60,390 bases of DNA from a bacterium (lineage in GTDB: Bacteria > Cyanobacteriota > Vampirovibrionia > Gastranaerophilales > Gastranaerophilaceae), in assembly GCA_004558955.1 (NCBI GenBank), contig SFZC01000001.1:1-60390 (forward strand), given 5' to 3'. Position numbers and translations under genes: made by a program. The notes below the pieces were generated by a model, which made no database searches, had not been told where the DNA came from, and saw nothing but the letters and a program-made list of their open reading frames with translations. Below are positions 34,112-42,355 of this stretch, in pieces. Positions within the stretch are counted from its first letter, which is position 1. Each line of letters starts with the position of its first letter.

Positions 34112-35400
34112 CTTTAATCATTGACAGAAGACTTGAACTTTCGACAAAGTACAAAAAATTGTTGGAATTGCCGACAAACAAGGTAATAATTTCAAAAGAT
34201 TTAATTACGGCACTAAAAATCATTCAAGACCAAGAGCCTGATTTAATCATCATTTCAGACAGTTTTGACGATGATTTGTCAGATTTTTGCAAGCAAGTTC
34301 GAGCATTAACCTACAATATGCGACCGATTATCGTTGCAATGTCAAAATCTGCGGATTTTTCGGATAGAATCAAGGTTTTGGAAAGTGGAGCGGACGATTT
34401 TCTTTCAGAACCAGTCAACGCTGACGAATTTAAAGTAAGAATGACAGCACATTTAAGACGAGAATTTGAATCAAACCTTGATACAAAACACCTTTTGCCA
34501 AACAAAAATTACTCTCTTCGAGCAATAAAAAGGAAACTTTCAGACAACAGCAAATGGGCAGTTTTATACATAAGTATTGAGAATTTTGAAAGTTACAAGC
34601 AAGCCTACACCACGCTTGCTTCTGACAAATTACTTCAAACTTATGCGGCAATTATTCAGGCATCTCTAAACGAACACGATTATCTCGGTGAAATTTCCGA
34701 AAATATTTTTGTCGTAATAACAGACACAATAAAAGCCGAACGTTTGGCAAGATTTCTAATCTTTGCATTTGACTCCGTTGCTGAAAAATTCTACGCAGAA
34801 CACGACCTTGACCGAGGTTATATGATTTTGCAAGGTGATGAATATGCAGGCAAACGTGCAAACTTTGTTCACTCGACAATCAGCGTAATTACAAACGAAT
34901 TTGCGAAATACAAAGACACAACACAAGTCTTGAACACATTAATTCAAATTCACGACTTGGCAGATGTTCCGACCCGTTCAAATTATCTGATTGAACGTCC
35001 AAAAATTTCAGGTGAAAATTCCGTATTAGAATCAGAAATTAATAACAAAATTATGATTTTTGAAACTGATGAGGCGTTATGCGTTTTGTTAAACACGATT
35101 TTGAATTTGCAGGGTTACAAAACAGAAATTATCAACGAATACACAATTCCGCAAACCGATGAAATTCCTGCGTTGATTATTGTTGATGCGGGCAATTTGG
35201 AAAAGAAAAACGGTTTAAATCTGTGTTACAAATTGAAACAGGAAGAACGTTATAAAAATTCAAAAATTATCGTAACTTCAATTATCCACGACAAAGAATT
35301 AGTCCTAAACACAGGTGCGGACTTGTATTTGCCCAAACCGTACGAAATCACCCAACTTATAAAATGGGTAAATGAATTGATGCGGGAATTTAATTCGTAA
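34099..35400 (+). CDS. REC - degenerate GGDEF-like - REC protein
   Basis: 433 residues. Receiver 1 (about 3-118) has D54 (IIISDSFDDD), but the usual Lys is replaced by Glu104 (FLSEPVN). The middle (about 145-270) has the layout of a GGDEF cyclase (AVLYISIENFESYKQAYTTL) but the active-site loop reads GEISENIF in place of GGDEF, so it should be catalytically dead. Receiver 2 (about 316-430) has D363 (IIVDAGN), K413 (YLPKPYE) and acidic E322/D324. It overlaps the kinase gene by 13 nt. A scaffold or cyclic di-GMP sensor role is possible; inference. Confidence 0.82.
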   Translation: MQSVTLIIDRRLELSTKYKKLLELPTNKVIISKDLITALKIIQDQEPDLIIISDSFDDDLSDFCKQVRALTYNMRPIIVAMSKSADFSDRIKVLESGADDFLSEPVNADEFKVRMTAHLRREFESNLDTKHLLPNKNYSLRAIKRKLSDNSKWAVLYISIENFESYKQAYTTLASDKLLQTYAAIIQASLNEHDYLGEISENIFVVITDTIKAERLARFLIFAFDSVAEKFYAEHDLDRGYMILQGDEYAGKRANFVHSTISVITNEFAKYKDTTQVLNTLIQIHDLADVPTRSNYLIERPKISGENSVLESEINNKIMIFETDEALCVLLNTILNLQGYKTEIINEYTIPQTDEIPALIIVDAGNLEKKNGLNLCYKLKQEERYKNSKIIVTSIIHDKELVLNTGADLYLPKPYEITQLIKWVNELMREFNS

Positions 35401-35404
35401 ATAT

Positions 35405-35602
35405 TTATACATCTTTAAGCGGCGAAAGTTTGACATCTTTGCATGCTTAATTTACCATGCGTTTAAAGAGGAAATGGAGTGAATATCTCCAGCTGAAGCC
35501 GCAGCCGTAATAGCCGGAATGCTCAAAAATAACTATCTCCACGAGCAATTTGGAGATAGCAGGTATTTTTGCAGTGTCCTCTCATAAAAAAGAGGATTTT
35601 TT
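35405..35602 (+). ncRNA. Structured 5' leader, candidate riboswitch with RBS-sequestering hairpin
   Basis: Hairpins: GCATG/CATGC (35441-35460), TGGAG/CTCCA (35475-35491), GCTG/CAGC (35492-35505) and a perfect 9-bp CTATCTCCA/TGGAGATAG (35533-35559). GCTC at 35521-35524 can pair with GAGC in the loop of the last one. TATCTCCA occurs twice (35484-35491 and 35534-35541), so the strand at 35551-35558 has two alternative partners. TCCTCT (35577-35582) pairs with AGAGGA (35591-35596), which is the ribosome site of the next gene and is followed by TTTTTT then ATG; an identical AGAGGA at 35467-35472 can compete. The core resembles the cobalamin riboswitch (GGAA, GTGAATAT loop, CTG, CCGC, GTAA), but its usual 3' conserved part is not seen. 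Confidence 0.6.
35577..35602 (+). terminator. Terminator-like expression platform overlapping the RBS
   Basis: TCCTCT, an 8-nt loop, AGAGGA and six T directly before the ATG at 35603. The 3' arm is also the only ribosome site, so the hairpin can block both elongation and initiation. Confidence 0.65.
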
Positions 35603-36322
35603 ATGACATTACAATCTTCACCGGTAAGACCGCAAGCCACAAAGGCTGGAACTTGCCCGCACGGAATGCCACTCGGTGCGTGTCCGATTTGTAACGGAAT
35701 GGCAGGCGGAAACTCCACCACAAAAAGAGATATCCCCCGTAATGCCGGCGAAATGACTTACAACCAATGTGCCGCAATCGGTGCAATGCTAAAAGCCCAA
35801 AAAGCCGCAAGGCAATCCGCAAAACTTGCTCAACAAAATCATGAACAGGCTTTGATTGATTTTCAAAAGAATATCGCAAATACTCACCAAAAATTGATAA
35901 ATTTTGCAGCCTTTATGGACAAAAATTTTCCTAAAATCATCTCAACTCCAATCAATTTTTTAGCAGTAAATATAGCAGGAAATGTCCTAAATTTTGTCAA
36001 AAATATGCCTGTATTTTTGGGAAATTTTTTCCAAAATGTTTCACAAAAATTTGTAGATATTTCAGACAAAATCGCAGCAATATATGGCGAAATAGAGGTA
36101 GCAACTCAAGAAAAATTAGCAAACTTTTTCTCTAATTTAAAAAAGAAATTCAAGTTCAAATTTTTTGTTTTCGGAACGACGGAAACCGAAGACGAAGAAA
36201 AGAAAATCGAAGAAGAAAAACGAACTTTTGAACTAAAAACTTTCATTCACAAACTATACAAAAATATAAAACACAAAACAGAAAAGGATAACGAAAAAGA
36301 TGTACATGAATCCGCTGAATGA
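35603..36322 (+). CDS. Hypothetical protein with N-terminal Cys/His motif
   Basis: 239 residues, not recognised. The N-terminus has C18-x-H20-x5-C26-x2-C29 (TCPHGMPLGACPIC), a likely zinc-binding knuckle, followed by GMAGG. The middle is amphipathic helical (MLKAQKAARQSAKLAQQNHE), then a long helical, partly hydrophobic stretch (about 95-160: FLAVNIAGNVLNFVKNMPVFL) and a charged tail. No signal peptide. It is first after the riboswitch-like leader and overlaps the next gene by 23 nt, so the three genes 35603-38308 probably share one switch-controlled transcript. Confidence 0.75.
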   Translation: MTLQSSPVRPQATKAGTCPHGMPLGACPICNGMAGGNSTTKRDIPRNAGEMTYNQCAAIGAMLKAQKAARQSAKLAQQNHEQALIDFQKNIANTHQKLINFAAFMDKNFPKIISTPINFLAVNIAGNVLNFVKNMPVFLGNFFQNVSQKFVDISDKIAAIYGEIEVATQEKLANFFSNLKKKFKFKFFVFGTTETEDEEKKIEEEKRTFELKTFIHKLYKNIKHKTEKDNEKDVHESAE

Positions 36323-37811
36323 TTCGGGAAACATACGAGAACACCGCAACTTAACTAACTCTCAACGTAAAAAAAATATTTCGACAAAAGAAGGCGTTGT
36401 AGTAAACAGTTTAGTTAAGGAAAACGAAAACATACAGGACTTAAATTTGTCAGAAACAAAAGATTCTTTTGTAATTTCGGACAATGTTCCCTTGCCAAAA
36501 AATTTGTACGAAGATTCAAATATTGTTGACAAAAAACTTCTCCCGCTAAGCGGAATTGCACTTGGCGTAATGAGTTCGCTTGCCATTGTAACGGAATTTG
36601 TAAAACGCAGTGCAAAAATCAGCAAAAATCTTGCAAAAGAAAAATGCCTTCCGCCACTGACAAGAAACGTAAACCTCAATAGCGAATTTAGTCAAGTTAT
36701 GTATCAAATGGTACAAAGCCCTAACAAAAAGACCTTTTTGGCGGGTGTCGGAACGTTGACGCTCGGGGCTATGGCATTTATGGGACAAACTTTCTTTGAC
36801 GGATATAAAGAAGTTTGGGTAAAAAGAAAAGAGACGAATATTCAAAAGAACTTGCAAGAAAACCTTATTGCGGTCGAAACCGAAGCGTTTTCAGGCAAAA
36901 TGCAAATTATAAGAAGCATGCTCTCAAAATATTCGACCAATTTTGAAAAATATTTAAAAAATGACCCCAAAGAAACCACACCGAATTTCGGAAAAACTAA
37001 ATTCGCAATCCCGTTTACTTCAGATAAAAAAGACAAGAAAAAAACAGTTTCACAAAATCTTGGTAACATTATGCTCGGACTTGGAACCTTTGCGGGCATT
37101 GTCAGTTTGGGATTTTTAGCCTTAAAAAACCTGTCAAAAAGCAAAGCCCACCTAAAAGAAGGACTTAATATTGCAAAAGATACAATTTCAAAAATCGTCG
37201 AATCTTCAACGGAAAAAACAAAAGAAATCGACAAAGGAAATTTGGAAGCAATGTTCCGTTCAATAGAAGGCTCTGACGGGGTTGAAAACTTTATCGAAAA
37301 AGAAATTAAAAAATTAAAATGGGAAAATAAAGATGAAAAAACGGAATTTTTGAACAATATTTTAACCCAAATGCGAACCTCTACAACAAAAGCCAATCCG
37401 AATTATGCGGGGGACGGTATTCCAAAACCTGCGTTCAACTCCTTTGTCAATGAGTATCTCGCATTTTTCTACAACTGGTTGCTGGATACTTCAAACCCTC
37501 AATTCAGGCATCTGTTCTTGGGAATTACAGGTTTGACAGCGGTTTGCTATGGCGGAAAACTTGCAGGTGACGCACTAAAAGAGGTTCAAGTCAAAAAAAT
37601 CAACGCAGAAACCGAACTTTCACTCCAAAAACGCCTCGTATCAACAGAATTGAGAAACTTCAAATCAAAAAAAGATGCCGCAGTAAAACCACTAGTTGAT
37701 GAATTTTACAAACAGGTCGATAGTGGGAAACGCAGCAAAGACGAACTTAAAACAATGGCGGAAAATGTCTTGTTTGAAATCAAAAACGGACCACCGTTTG
37801 TGTATTCATAA
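36300..37811 (+). CDS. Hypothetical multi-spanning membrane protein
   Basis: 503 residues, not recognised. An Asn/Lys-rich polar N-terminus of about 80 residues is followed by four hydrophobic segments, at about 83-101 (LLPLSGIALGVMSSLAIV), 145-165 (FLAGVGTLTLGAMAFMG), 258-277 (IMLGLGTFAGIVSLGFL) and 402-420 (LFLGITGLTAVCYGG). Between them are long charged soluble stretches. Segments 2, 3 and 4 share a Gly-rich GTLTLG / GTFAG / GITGLT pattern, so internal repetition is possible. AAGGA lies 11 nt before the ATG; a second ATG two codons later is an alternative. Middle gene of the leader-controlled operon. Confidence 0.75.
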   Translation: MYMNPLNDSGNIREHRNLTNSQRKKNISTKEGVVVNSLVKENENIQDLNLSETKDSFVISDNVPLPKNLYEDSNIVDKKLLPLSGIALGVMSSLAIVTEFVKRSAKISKNLAKEKCLPPLTRNVNLNSEFSQVMYQMVQSPNKKTFLAGVGTLTLGAMAFMGQTFFDGYKEVWVKRKETNIQKNLQENLIAVETEAFSGKMQIIRSMLSKYSTNFEKYLKNDPKETTPNFGKTKFAIPFTSDKKDKKKTVSQNLGNIMLGLGTFAGIVSLGFLALKNLSKSKAHLKEGLNIAKDTISKIVESSTEKTKEIDKGNLEAMFRSIEGSDGVENFIEKEIKKLKWENKDEKTEFLNNILTQMRTSTTKANPNYAGDGIPKPAFNSFVNEYLAFFYNWLLDTSNPQFRHLFLGITGLTAVCYGGKLAGDALKEVQVKKINAETELSLQKRLVSTELRNFKSKKDAAVKPLVDEFYKQVDSGKRSKDELKTMAENVLFEIKNGPPFVYS

Positions 37812-37831
37812 AAATTTTAGGAGCAAAATTT

Positions 37832-38308
37832 ATGATTCAACAAATTTTACCATATCAAAACGCACAGCCCTATTATGCTTGTACTTCCTGTAAGTTGCCC
37901 GAAAACGGCAGAAATTATTGCATTTTTGATAAAAATGAAGTTGATTATTTTGTTAAACAAAAAGAAAATGCCTTGCCATATTTGACAGACATTTTGACCC
38001 ACTCCGAGAACGAAGCCCAAGTAACGGAAACGCTCTATATTTTGGACAGAATGCTTGATAACGGAACAAAAGGAATAGATAAAATGTATCCTGTTTTTGC
38101 AAAATTTAACAATACTAGATCACCTAATATTCAAACTTTTTTGGCAGGAATTTATCGCAAAACCCAAGTTCCAGATGCGTTTGGCCCGTTAGTAAAAATG
38201 CTTATACAAAATTCACTTGAACCTCAACCCGCAAATCAAACCTTCGACCCAAACGAAGAAATCGGCGGAGCAATCCTGAGTTACTTATCAGACAGGTTCA
38301 GAAAATAA
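37832..38308 (+). CDS. Hypothetical protein with N-terminal Cys cluster and helical repeat
   Basis: 158 residues. A short N-terminal region has C17-x2-C20 and C30 (YACTSCKLPENGRNYC), possibly a zinc site. The remainder is helical with a HEAT-like feel (YLTDILTHSENEAQVTETL; FLAGIYRKTQVPDAFGPLVKML). No signal peptide. AGGAG lies 8 nt before the ATG, and the gene is 20 nt after the membrane protein, so it closes the operon. The Cys motif echoes that of the first gene. Function unknown. Confidence 0.75.
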   Translation: MIQQILPYQNAQPYYACTSCKLPENGRNYCIFDKNEVDYFVKQKENALPYLTDILTHSENEAQVTETLYILDRMLDNGTKGIDKMYPVFAKFNNTRSPNIQTFLAGIYRKTQVPDAFGPLVKMLIQNSLEPQPANQTFDPNEEIGGAILSYLSDRFRK

Positions 38309-38323
38309 AAATTACGGAACATA

Positions 38324-38365
38324 AACCCTAAAACCGGCTTTTTACTTCGTCTGGTTTTTAGGGTT
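38324..38365 (+). terminator. Hairpin after the 35603-38308 operon
   Basis: AACCCTAAAACC pairs with GGTTTTTAGGGTT (38324-38335 with 38353-38365) with one bulged base. It lies 16 nt after the last stop. No T-run follows, so it may be a transcript-end stabiliser or a weak terminator. Confidence 0.55.
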
Positions 38366-38697
38366 CAGGTCATGTTTATTTTGCTTCTTTTTTGCCTACA
38401 CTTAGCGTCCTGTTTTTGGGGAGCACTTCATAACAAAGCGCTCGTCATTCTGAAAGGCTTAAAAAATCCTTTGAGTTTACAAAAAGTGATTTTTAGCCTA
38501 TTCAGAATCTGTTACAAATTTTGCTCTATTCCCTCACAAAAACAGACTCTGAATCACCGAGTAGGAACAGAAAATTACGTTTCGATTTCATCTCAACTCA
38601 TTTTCTAGTCAGTTCAGAGTGACTATTTGGTGGGACTATCAAAGATTTCATAATTCTAAAAACTAAAAAAATTTTTACAACAATTTAATCATTTCAT
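38366..38697. repeat. Gene-free region with composite repeat: A-type hairpin (38444-38511) and family B (38544-38622)
   Basis: GTCATTCTGAAAGGCTTAAAA pairs with GATTTTTAGCCTATTCAGAAT as a strong hairpin. The family B element follows, with ends ACTCTGAA and TTCAGAGT, and is nearly identical to 19493-19572. A faded family A arm (ATAATTCTAAAAACTAAAAAA) lies at about 38650-38673. No credible gene. Confidence 0.75.
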
Positions 38698-38728
38698 GTT
38701 AAAAAGCGACCCTATATAGAGTCGCTTT
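38698..38728 (-). terminator. Rho-independent terminator of the HEAT-repeat gene
   Basis: AAAGCGAC (38703-38710) pairs with GTCGCTTT (38721-38728) around CCTATATAGA, followed on the minus strand by TTTTT. It lies 30 nt after the stop. Confidence 0.85.
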
Positions 38729-38758
38729 GATATATAATAAACAACCATTAGTTATCTA

Positions 38759-39616
38759 TTAAAAAGTACCTGCCGGTTTCTTTTGAGGAGTTGCTCCAGG
38801 AATTGATTGCCAATTTGCAGCCATAATCTTTTTGAAAGATTTTAATGCTGTGTCTTCCAATTCGCCTAATTCTTCAGCTTCCATAATCAATTCTCTCAAC
38901 GGCATCAAAGCTCTTTGGTCTCTAAGAACACCCAATGCTGCTGCTGCACCCGCTCTAACCAATTCGTTTTCTGAACGGTTTTTCATAACGTCAATCAAGG
39001 CAGGAACTGCTTTTGTATCATTCAATTTACCCAAAGAAGTTACCGCATAAATTCTAACGTTTACCCATTCGTCATATAACATGTTAATAATTTTATCAAC
39101 TGCTTTTTTGTTACCGATTTCGCCCAACGCTCTTGTTGCATCGCATCTTACGTTAACTTTTTCGTGATCCAATGAAGCAATCAAAGCATCTGTTGCAACA
39201 TCACCGATTTCAATCAAAGCATCTGTTGCTGTAATACAAACTTGAGGATTTTCATCGTTCAAAGATTCAACAAGCGGTTCAACTACAATGGCACCGCCCA
39301 AACGACCTAACGCACGAGCTGCACGAACTCTAACATCAACGTTACGGTCTTCTCGTAGAGATTCAATCAAGTGAACAGTTGCTGCAGAATCGCCCAATTC
39401 GCCCAATGCACGAGCGGCATATAATCTGACTGATCCGTTTTTATCGTGTTTCAAAACATCAATCAAAGGTTCAACTGCTTTTGAATCACCCATTTCACCC
39501 AACACTCTGGCTGCGTTATATCTGACTTTTTCAGAATTACTTGTTCTAAGGTCACTCAATAATTCATCAAACGATTTCTTCACTTGTTTTTTCTTACTAC
39601 TTACACTAATTGTCAT
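38759..39616 (-). CDS. HEAT-repeat (PBS-lyase-like) protein
   Basis: 285 residues with about seven repeats of roughly 31 residues of the PBS-lyase HEAT type, e.g. VRYNAARVLGEMGDSKAV, VRLYAARALGELGDSAAT, VRVRAARALGRLGG, VRCDATRALGEIGNKKAV and VRIYAVTSLGKLNDTKAV. Such solenoids bind partner proteins; in cyanobacteria relatives act on phycobilins or in signalling, but a pigment role is not expected here. A GGAGG ribosome site precedes the ATG and a clear terminator follows. Single gene. Confidence 0.88.
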   Translation of the reverse strand: MTISVSSKKKQVKKSFDELLSDLRTSNSEKVRYNAARVLGEMGDSKAVEPLIDVLKHDKNGSVRLYAARALGELGDSAATVHLIESLREDRNVDVRVRAARALGRLGGAIVVEPLVESLNDENPQVCITATDALIEIGDVATDALIASLDHEKVNVRCDATRALGEIGNKKAVDKIINMLYDEWVNVRIYAVTSLGKLNDTKAVPALIDVMKNRSENELVRAGAAAALGVLRDQRALMPLRELIMEAEELGELEDTALKSFKKIMAANWQSIPGATPQKKPAGTF

Positions 39617-39939
39617 TACTTTCCTCCGACATTACTACAATAATTTACACCTACTACTTTATAAAGTTTTTTTAGAAGAAATTATTGCTATTTTATCATC
39701 TATTTGTTAATTTTTGTTTACAATTCATAGTTGTTTCTTTAGTAATTTATCTTTCTAACTGCCAGACGATTAAGGGTAAATCTGACACTTATTCATTTCG
39801 TACTACTAATATAACACATTTTTCAGATTTCCACCTCAATAGTGTTACTAATTTTATAAAAATTTTATAATTATTTTTACAATCTCGGTTCAAATTCAAC
39901 TATATCAACAAAAAAAAATTAACATTTCTTAAACTTTTA
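39617..39939. other. AT-rich intergenic region, no gene seen
   Basis: 323 nt between the HEAT gene and the histidine kinase, both on the minus strand. It must contain the HEAT promoter and a long leader. A T9 run after a weak stem near 39907-39930 on the minus strand may end the kinase transcript. GGTTCAAATTC near 39888 resembles a tRNA T-loop by chance only. Confidence 0.5.
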
Positions 39940-41595
39940 CTACTCACATTTGATAGTAATAACAAATTCCGTACCCTTTCCGACCTCGCTCAAAACTTTT
40001 ATTTCACCGCCGTGTTTGGCAATAATTTTTTGGCTAATCGCAAGTCCCAAGCCTGTTCCAACCCCCACACCTTTAGTCGTATAACCTGCCGTAAAAATTT
40101 TGTCCAAAGCCTCTTTCGGAATACCTTTACCGTTATCTTTTATCGTTACAATCAATTTTTTGTCACGATACAAAGTCGTGATAACAATTTGCCCTTTGCC
40201 CTCAATCGCCTGACACGCATTCACCAAAATATTAGTAAACACTTGATTTAGCATATTCGGATAGCATTTAACCGGTGGCAATTCACCGTAATTTTTCACA
40301 ACCTCAATTTTATTTTTTGTTTCATGCCTGATTAAATCCAAAGTTAAGTCAATTTCTTTGTTAATATTTGCCTCTTGCAAATCCGCTTCATCCAGTCGCA
40401 CAAACTTTTTCAACGAAATCACAATATTATTAATTCGCTGAATTGCCTCACTATCAATATTATTAATCTCTAAAAGCATGTCACGCACGTCCACCTGTTC
40501 AATCTGCGGAATGAGTTTCATCATCAAAGAATTATTCGACTTTATCGAGGCAACCGGAGTATTTATTTCATGTGCAACCCCCGCAACAAGTTGACCAAGT
40601 GATGCCATTTTTTCAGCATTAATCAGCTGCAACTGAGTTTCCTTCAACTCTGCAAGCGTTCTTTTCAAATTTTTGACATTCACAACGTTTTTTTGATAAA
40701 GCTCCGCCCTGATAATCGCACTACCAAGTTGAGAAGATACCGCATCCAAAATTTCGATTTCCTCGTTCAATTCTCGTTTTTGGTAACTCAACAACACCAA
40801 AACCCCAATCATTTTTTGAGTATAAAATACAGGAACAATTACCCTCAAAACCGACTGTTTAAAAGGCATTGCATCGACATATTCAAGCAACGAATAACTA
40901 ACCGCAATTTTGCCCGCTTTCAACTTATTCATCGTATAGGCATCAAAAGAAATCTCTTGCACCTTGACGGCATTTTCGCCATAAACCTCTTCAACCTTGA
41001 AATTCGCCCCCGCATAAGAAGCATAGTACGTCTTAAAACACCCGAACATAATCGCAAGTTCCTTCAAGGCGGAGTTCAAAATTACGGAAATATCAACGGA
41101 TTCTCTTATAATATTTGACACCTTGTTAATCAACGCAATCTTAATAGCCTGAGATTGTGCTTTTAATCTGATTTTTTGAAGCTCGTCATTTTCTTCTTCC
41201 AGTTGGTTTAATTTATTTTTAACCTCGTTTTTTTCACGCAAATTATCTTCCAACAAAACATCAGCACTAACGTCAAGCAAGCGGATAATCGTATATAACC
41301 CACGTTTTGATGCCGTCAAATCGTAATAAGAAATATTCCCGTCACCCGTTGAATACGAAACCCTCGCAGAAAAAGACTCCTTCGACACAATCGCCTGAAA
41401 AATCGGAGAATACAAATCGACATTCTCACTATCCATCGGACACATGTCAAAATTCATGCGATGTGCGAATTTTCTTATATCGCCAAACGGGTTAAAAATT
41501 CTGCAAAACGCATTATTTTTAAAAACAACCTGCTCATATCCCCTAACGATAATAATCGGATCGTGAAATTGATTAAAAATATCAAACTTCTTCAT
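39940..41595 (-). CDS. PAS-GAF sensor histidine kinase
   Basis: 551 residues from the ATG at 41595. A PAS-like domain (about 1-112: DPIIIVRGYEQVVFKNNAF) is followed by a coiled coil (113-150), a GAF-like domain (about 155-300) and a kinase core with H342 in GVAHEINTPVASIKSN, N box NILVNACQAIEG, and G boxes DNGKGIPKEALDKIF and GVGTGLGLAISQKI. There are no membrane segments, so it senses a cytoplasmic signal. No response regulator is adjacent. A TTGCAC-N17-TATAAT promoter puts transcription start at the ATG. An upstream in-frame extension to 41676 is not supported. Confidence 0.92.
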   Translation of the reverse strand: MKKFDIFNQFHDPIIIVRGYEQVVFKNNAFCRIFNPFGDIRKFAHRMNFDMCPMDSENVDLYSPIFQAIVSKESFSARVSYSTGDGNISYYDLTASKRGLYTIIRLLDVSADVLLEDNLREKNEVKNKLNQLEEENDELQKIRLKAQSQAIKIALINKVSNIIRESVDISVILNSALKELAIMFGCFKTYYASYAGANFKVEEVYGENAVKVQEISFDAYTMNKLKAGKIAVSYSLLEYVDAMPFKQSVLRVIVPVFYTQKMIGVLVLLSYQKRELNEEIEILDAVSSQLGSAIIRAELYQKNVVNVKNLKRTLAELKETQLQLINAEKMASLGQLVAGVAHEINTPVASIKSNNSLMMKLIPQIEQVDVRDMLLEINNIDSEAIQRINNIVISLKKFVRLDEADLQEANINKEIDLTLDLIRHETKNKIEVVKNYGELPPVKCYPNMLNQVFTNILVNACQAIEGKGQIVITTLYRDKKLIVTIKDNGKGIPKEALDKIFTAGYTTKGVGVGTGLGLAISQKIIAKHGGEIKVLSEVGKGTEFVITIKCE

Positions 41596-41601
41596 ACCAA
41601 A

Positions 41602-41630
41602 ATTATAAGCGAACAATTCACATAGTGCAA
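41602..41630 (-). promoter_or_regulatory. Promoter TTGCAC-N17-TATAAT, leaderless spacing
   Basis: On the minus strand TTGCAC (41625-41630), exactly 17 nt, TATAAT (41602-41607), then 6 nt to the ATG at 41595. This is the clearest example of the leaderless arrangement in the window. Confidence 0.75.
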
Positions 41631-41740
41631 TAATGCTAAGCTTTGACAAATTTAACTTATTTATAATACTTAACAAACGGGCAAAACTCTGAATTTATGC
41701 TAAACTAATTATTATAAATACCACTACAAAGGAGAGTTTT

Positions 41741-42136
41741 ATGGAAAACGTTAACAAGTTCAAAGTATTTACTATTGCAATAATTTGTACATTTTTATTC
41801 GCAATCGCAGCAATTTATACAAATACTAAAGACGTAACCGAAGAAAAAGCAGGTGATAGAACCGAATCGGAATATTATCAGGAAAGAGAAGATTTCCGTC
41901 ACGAAAACGCTTCCATAGATTCAACCAATGCCGCAATCGAAAACTTGAACAGAAAAGTTGATGAATTAAGCGAAAAAGTTTACAACAACAGTAATAACAG
42001 GGCAAGTTCTACAGAATTAAAATGCAGAATTGCAGGCACCTTGAGCAGTCGTGGAATGGAAGAAATGTCATCTTCTGCCGCAATTAACGATGCCAAAGTA
42101 AACAACAACGACCTTGTTGTCTTGTGTTCGTTCTAG
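41741..42136 (+). CDS. Small membrane-anchored coiled-coil protein
   Basis: 131 residues, not recognised. One N-terminal hydrophobic segment (about 8-26: FKVFTIAIICTFLFAIAAIY) is followed by a charged region and a coiled coil (about 60-82: AAIENLNRKVDELSEKVYN), then a Ser/Asn-rich C-terminus with two Cys (LKCRIAG; VVLCSF). AAAGGAGAG precedes the ATG. It is divergent from the PAS-GAF kinase. It would be anchored in the inner membrane with its coil in the periplasm. Confidence 0.7.
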   Translation: MENVNKFKVFTIAIICTFLFAIAAIYTNTKDVTEEKAGDRTESEYYQEREDFRHENASIDSTNAAIENLNRKVDELSEKVYNNSNNRASSTELKCRIAGTLSSRGMEEMSSSAAINDAKVNNNDLVVLCSF

Positions 42137-42149
42137 TAATGTAAATTTT

Positions 42150-42330
42150 AGTCAATTCAGCAGGACTATTGAGGGAAATTAGCAAGAAATATGTCCTTAT
42201 GAAAACTTAGAAAATTTTTCTGTCGGCATAGCAGCAATATCAATCTACTAGCTATACGGTTGTATTACAGGTATTGTCTGCGTTCTAACCTGTTAGACAA
42301 GTTCATCCAACCAATATTTTTACAACTTGA
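42150..42330. repeat. Degenerate family B tail and family A copy
   Basis: TTCAGCAGGACTATTGAGGGAAATT (42156-42180) resembles the tail of family B and recurs at 43786-43808. GAAAACTTAGAAAATTTTTC and TGTCGGCATAGCA (42201-42233) are family A, and TTGTATTACAGGTATTGTCTG matches the right part of the copy at 54719. All are diverged, and hairpin 3 is no longer well paired. Confidence 0.6.
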
Positions 42331-42355
42331 TAAGCATAACGAAAGTAAAACAATT

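Noticed and set aside
34424..34879. Minus-strand frames inside the REC-GGDEF-REC gene
   Set aside because: Antisense shadows of a well-supported protein with no start signals of their own.
38372..38608. Open frame of 78 codons between the Cys-cluster gene and the HEAT gene
   Set aside because: It lies wholly in the hairpin repeats at 38444-38622, has no ribosome site and no protein-like composition.
19493..38622. CRISPR array
   Set aside because: The repeats are dispersed singly over many kilobases, are hairpin modules of variable order and lack regular spacers.
39880..39900. tRNA-like T-loop (GGTTCAAATTC)
   Set aside because: No acceptor, D or anticodon stem can be formed around it; no tRNA or rRNA gene was found anywhere in the window.
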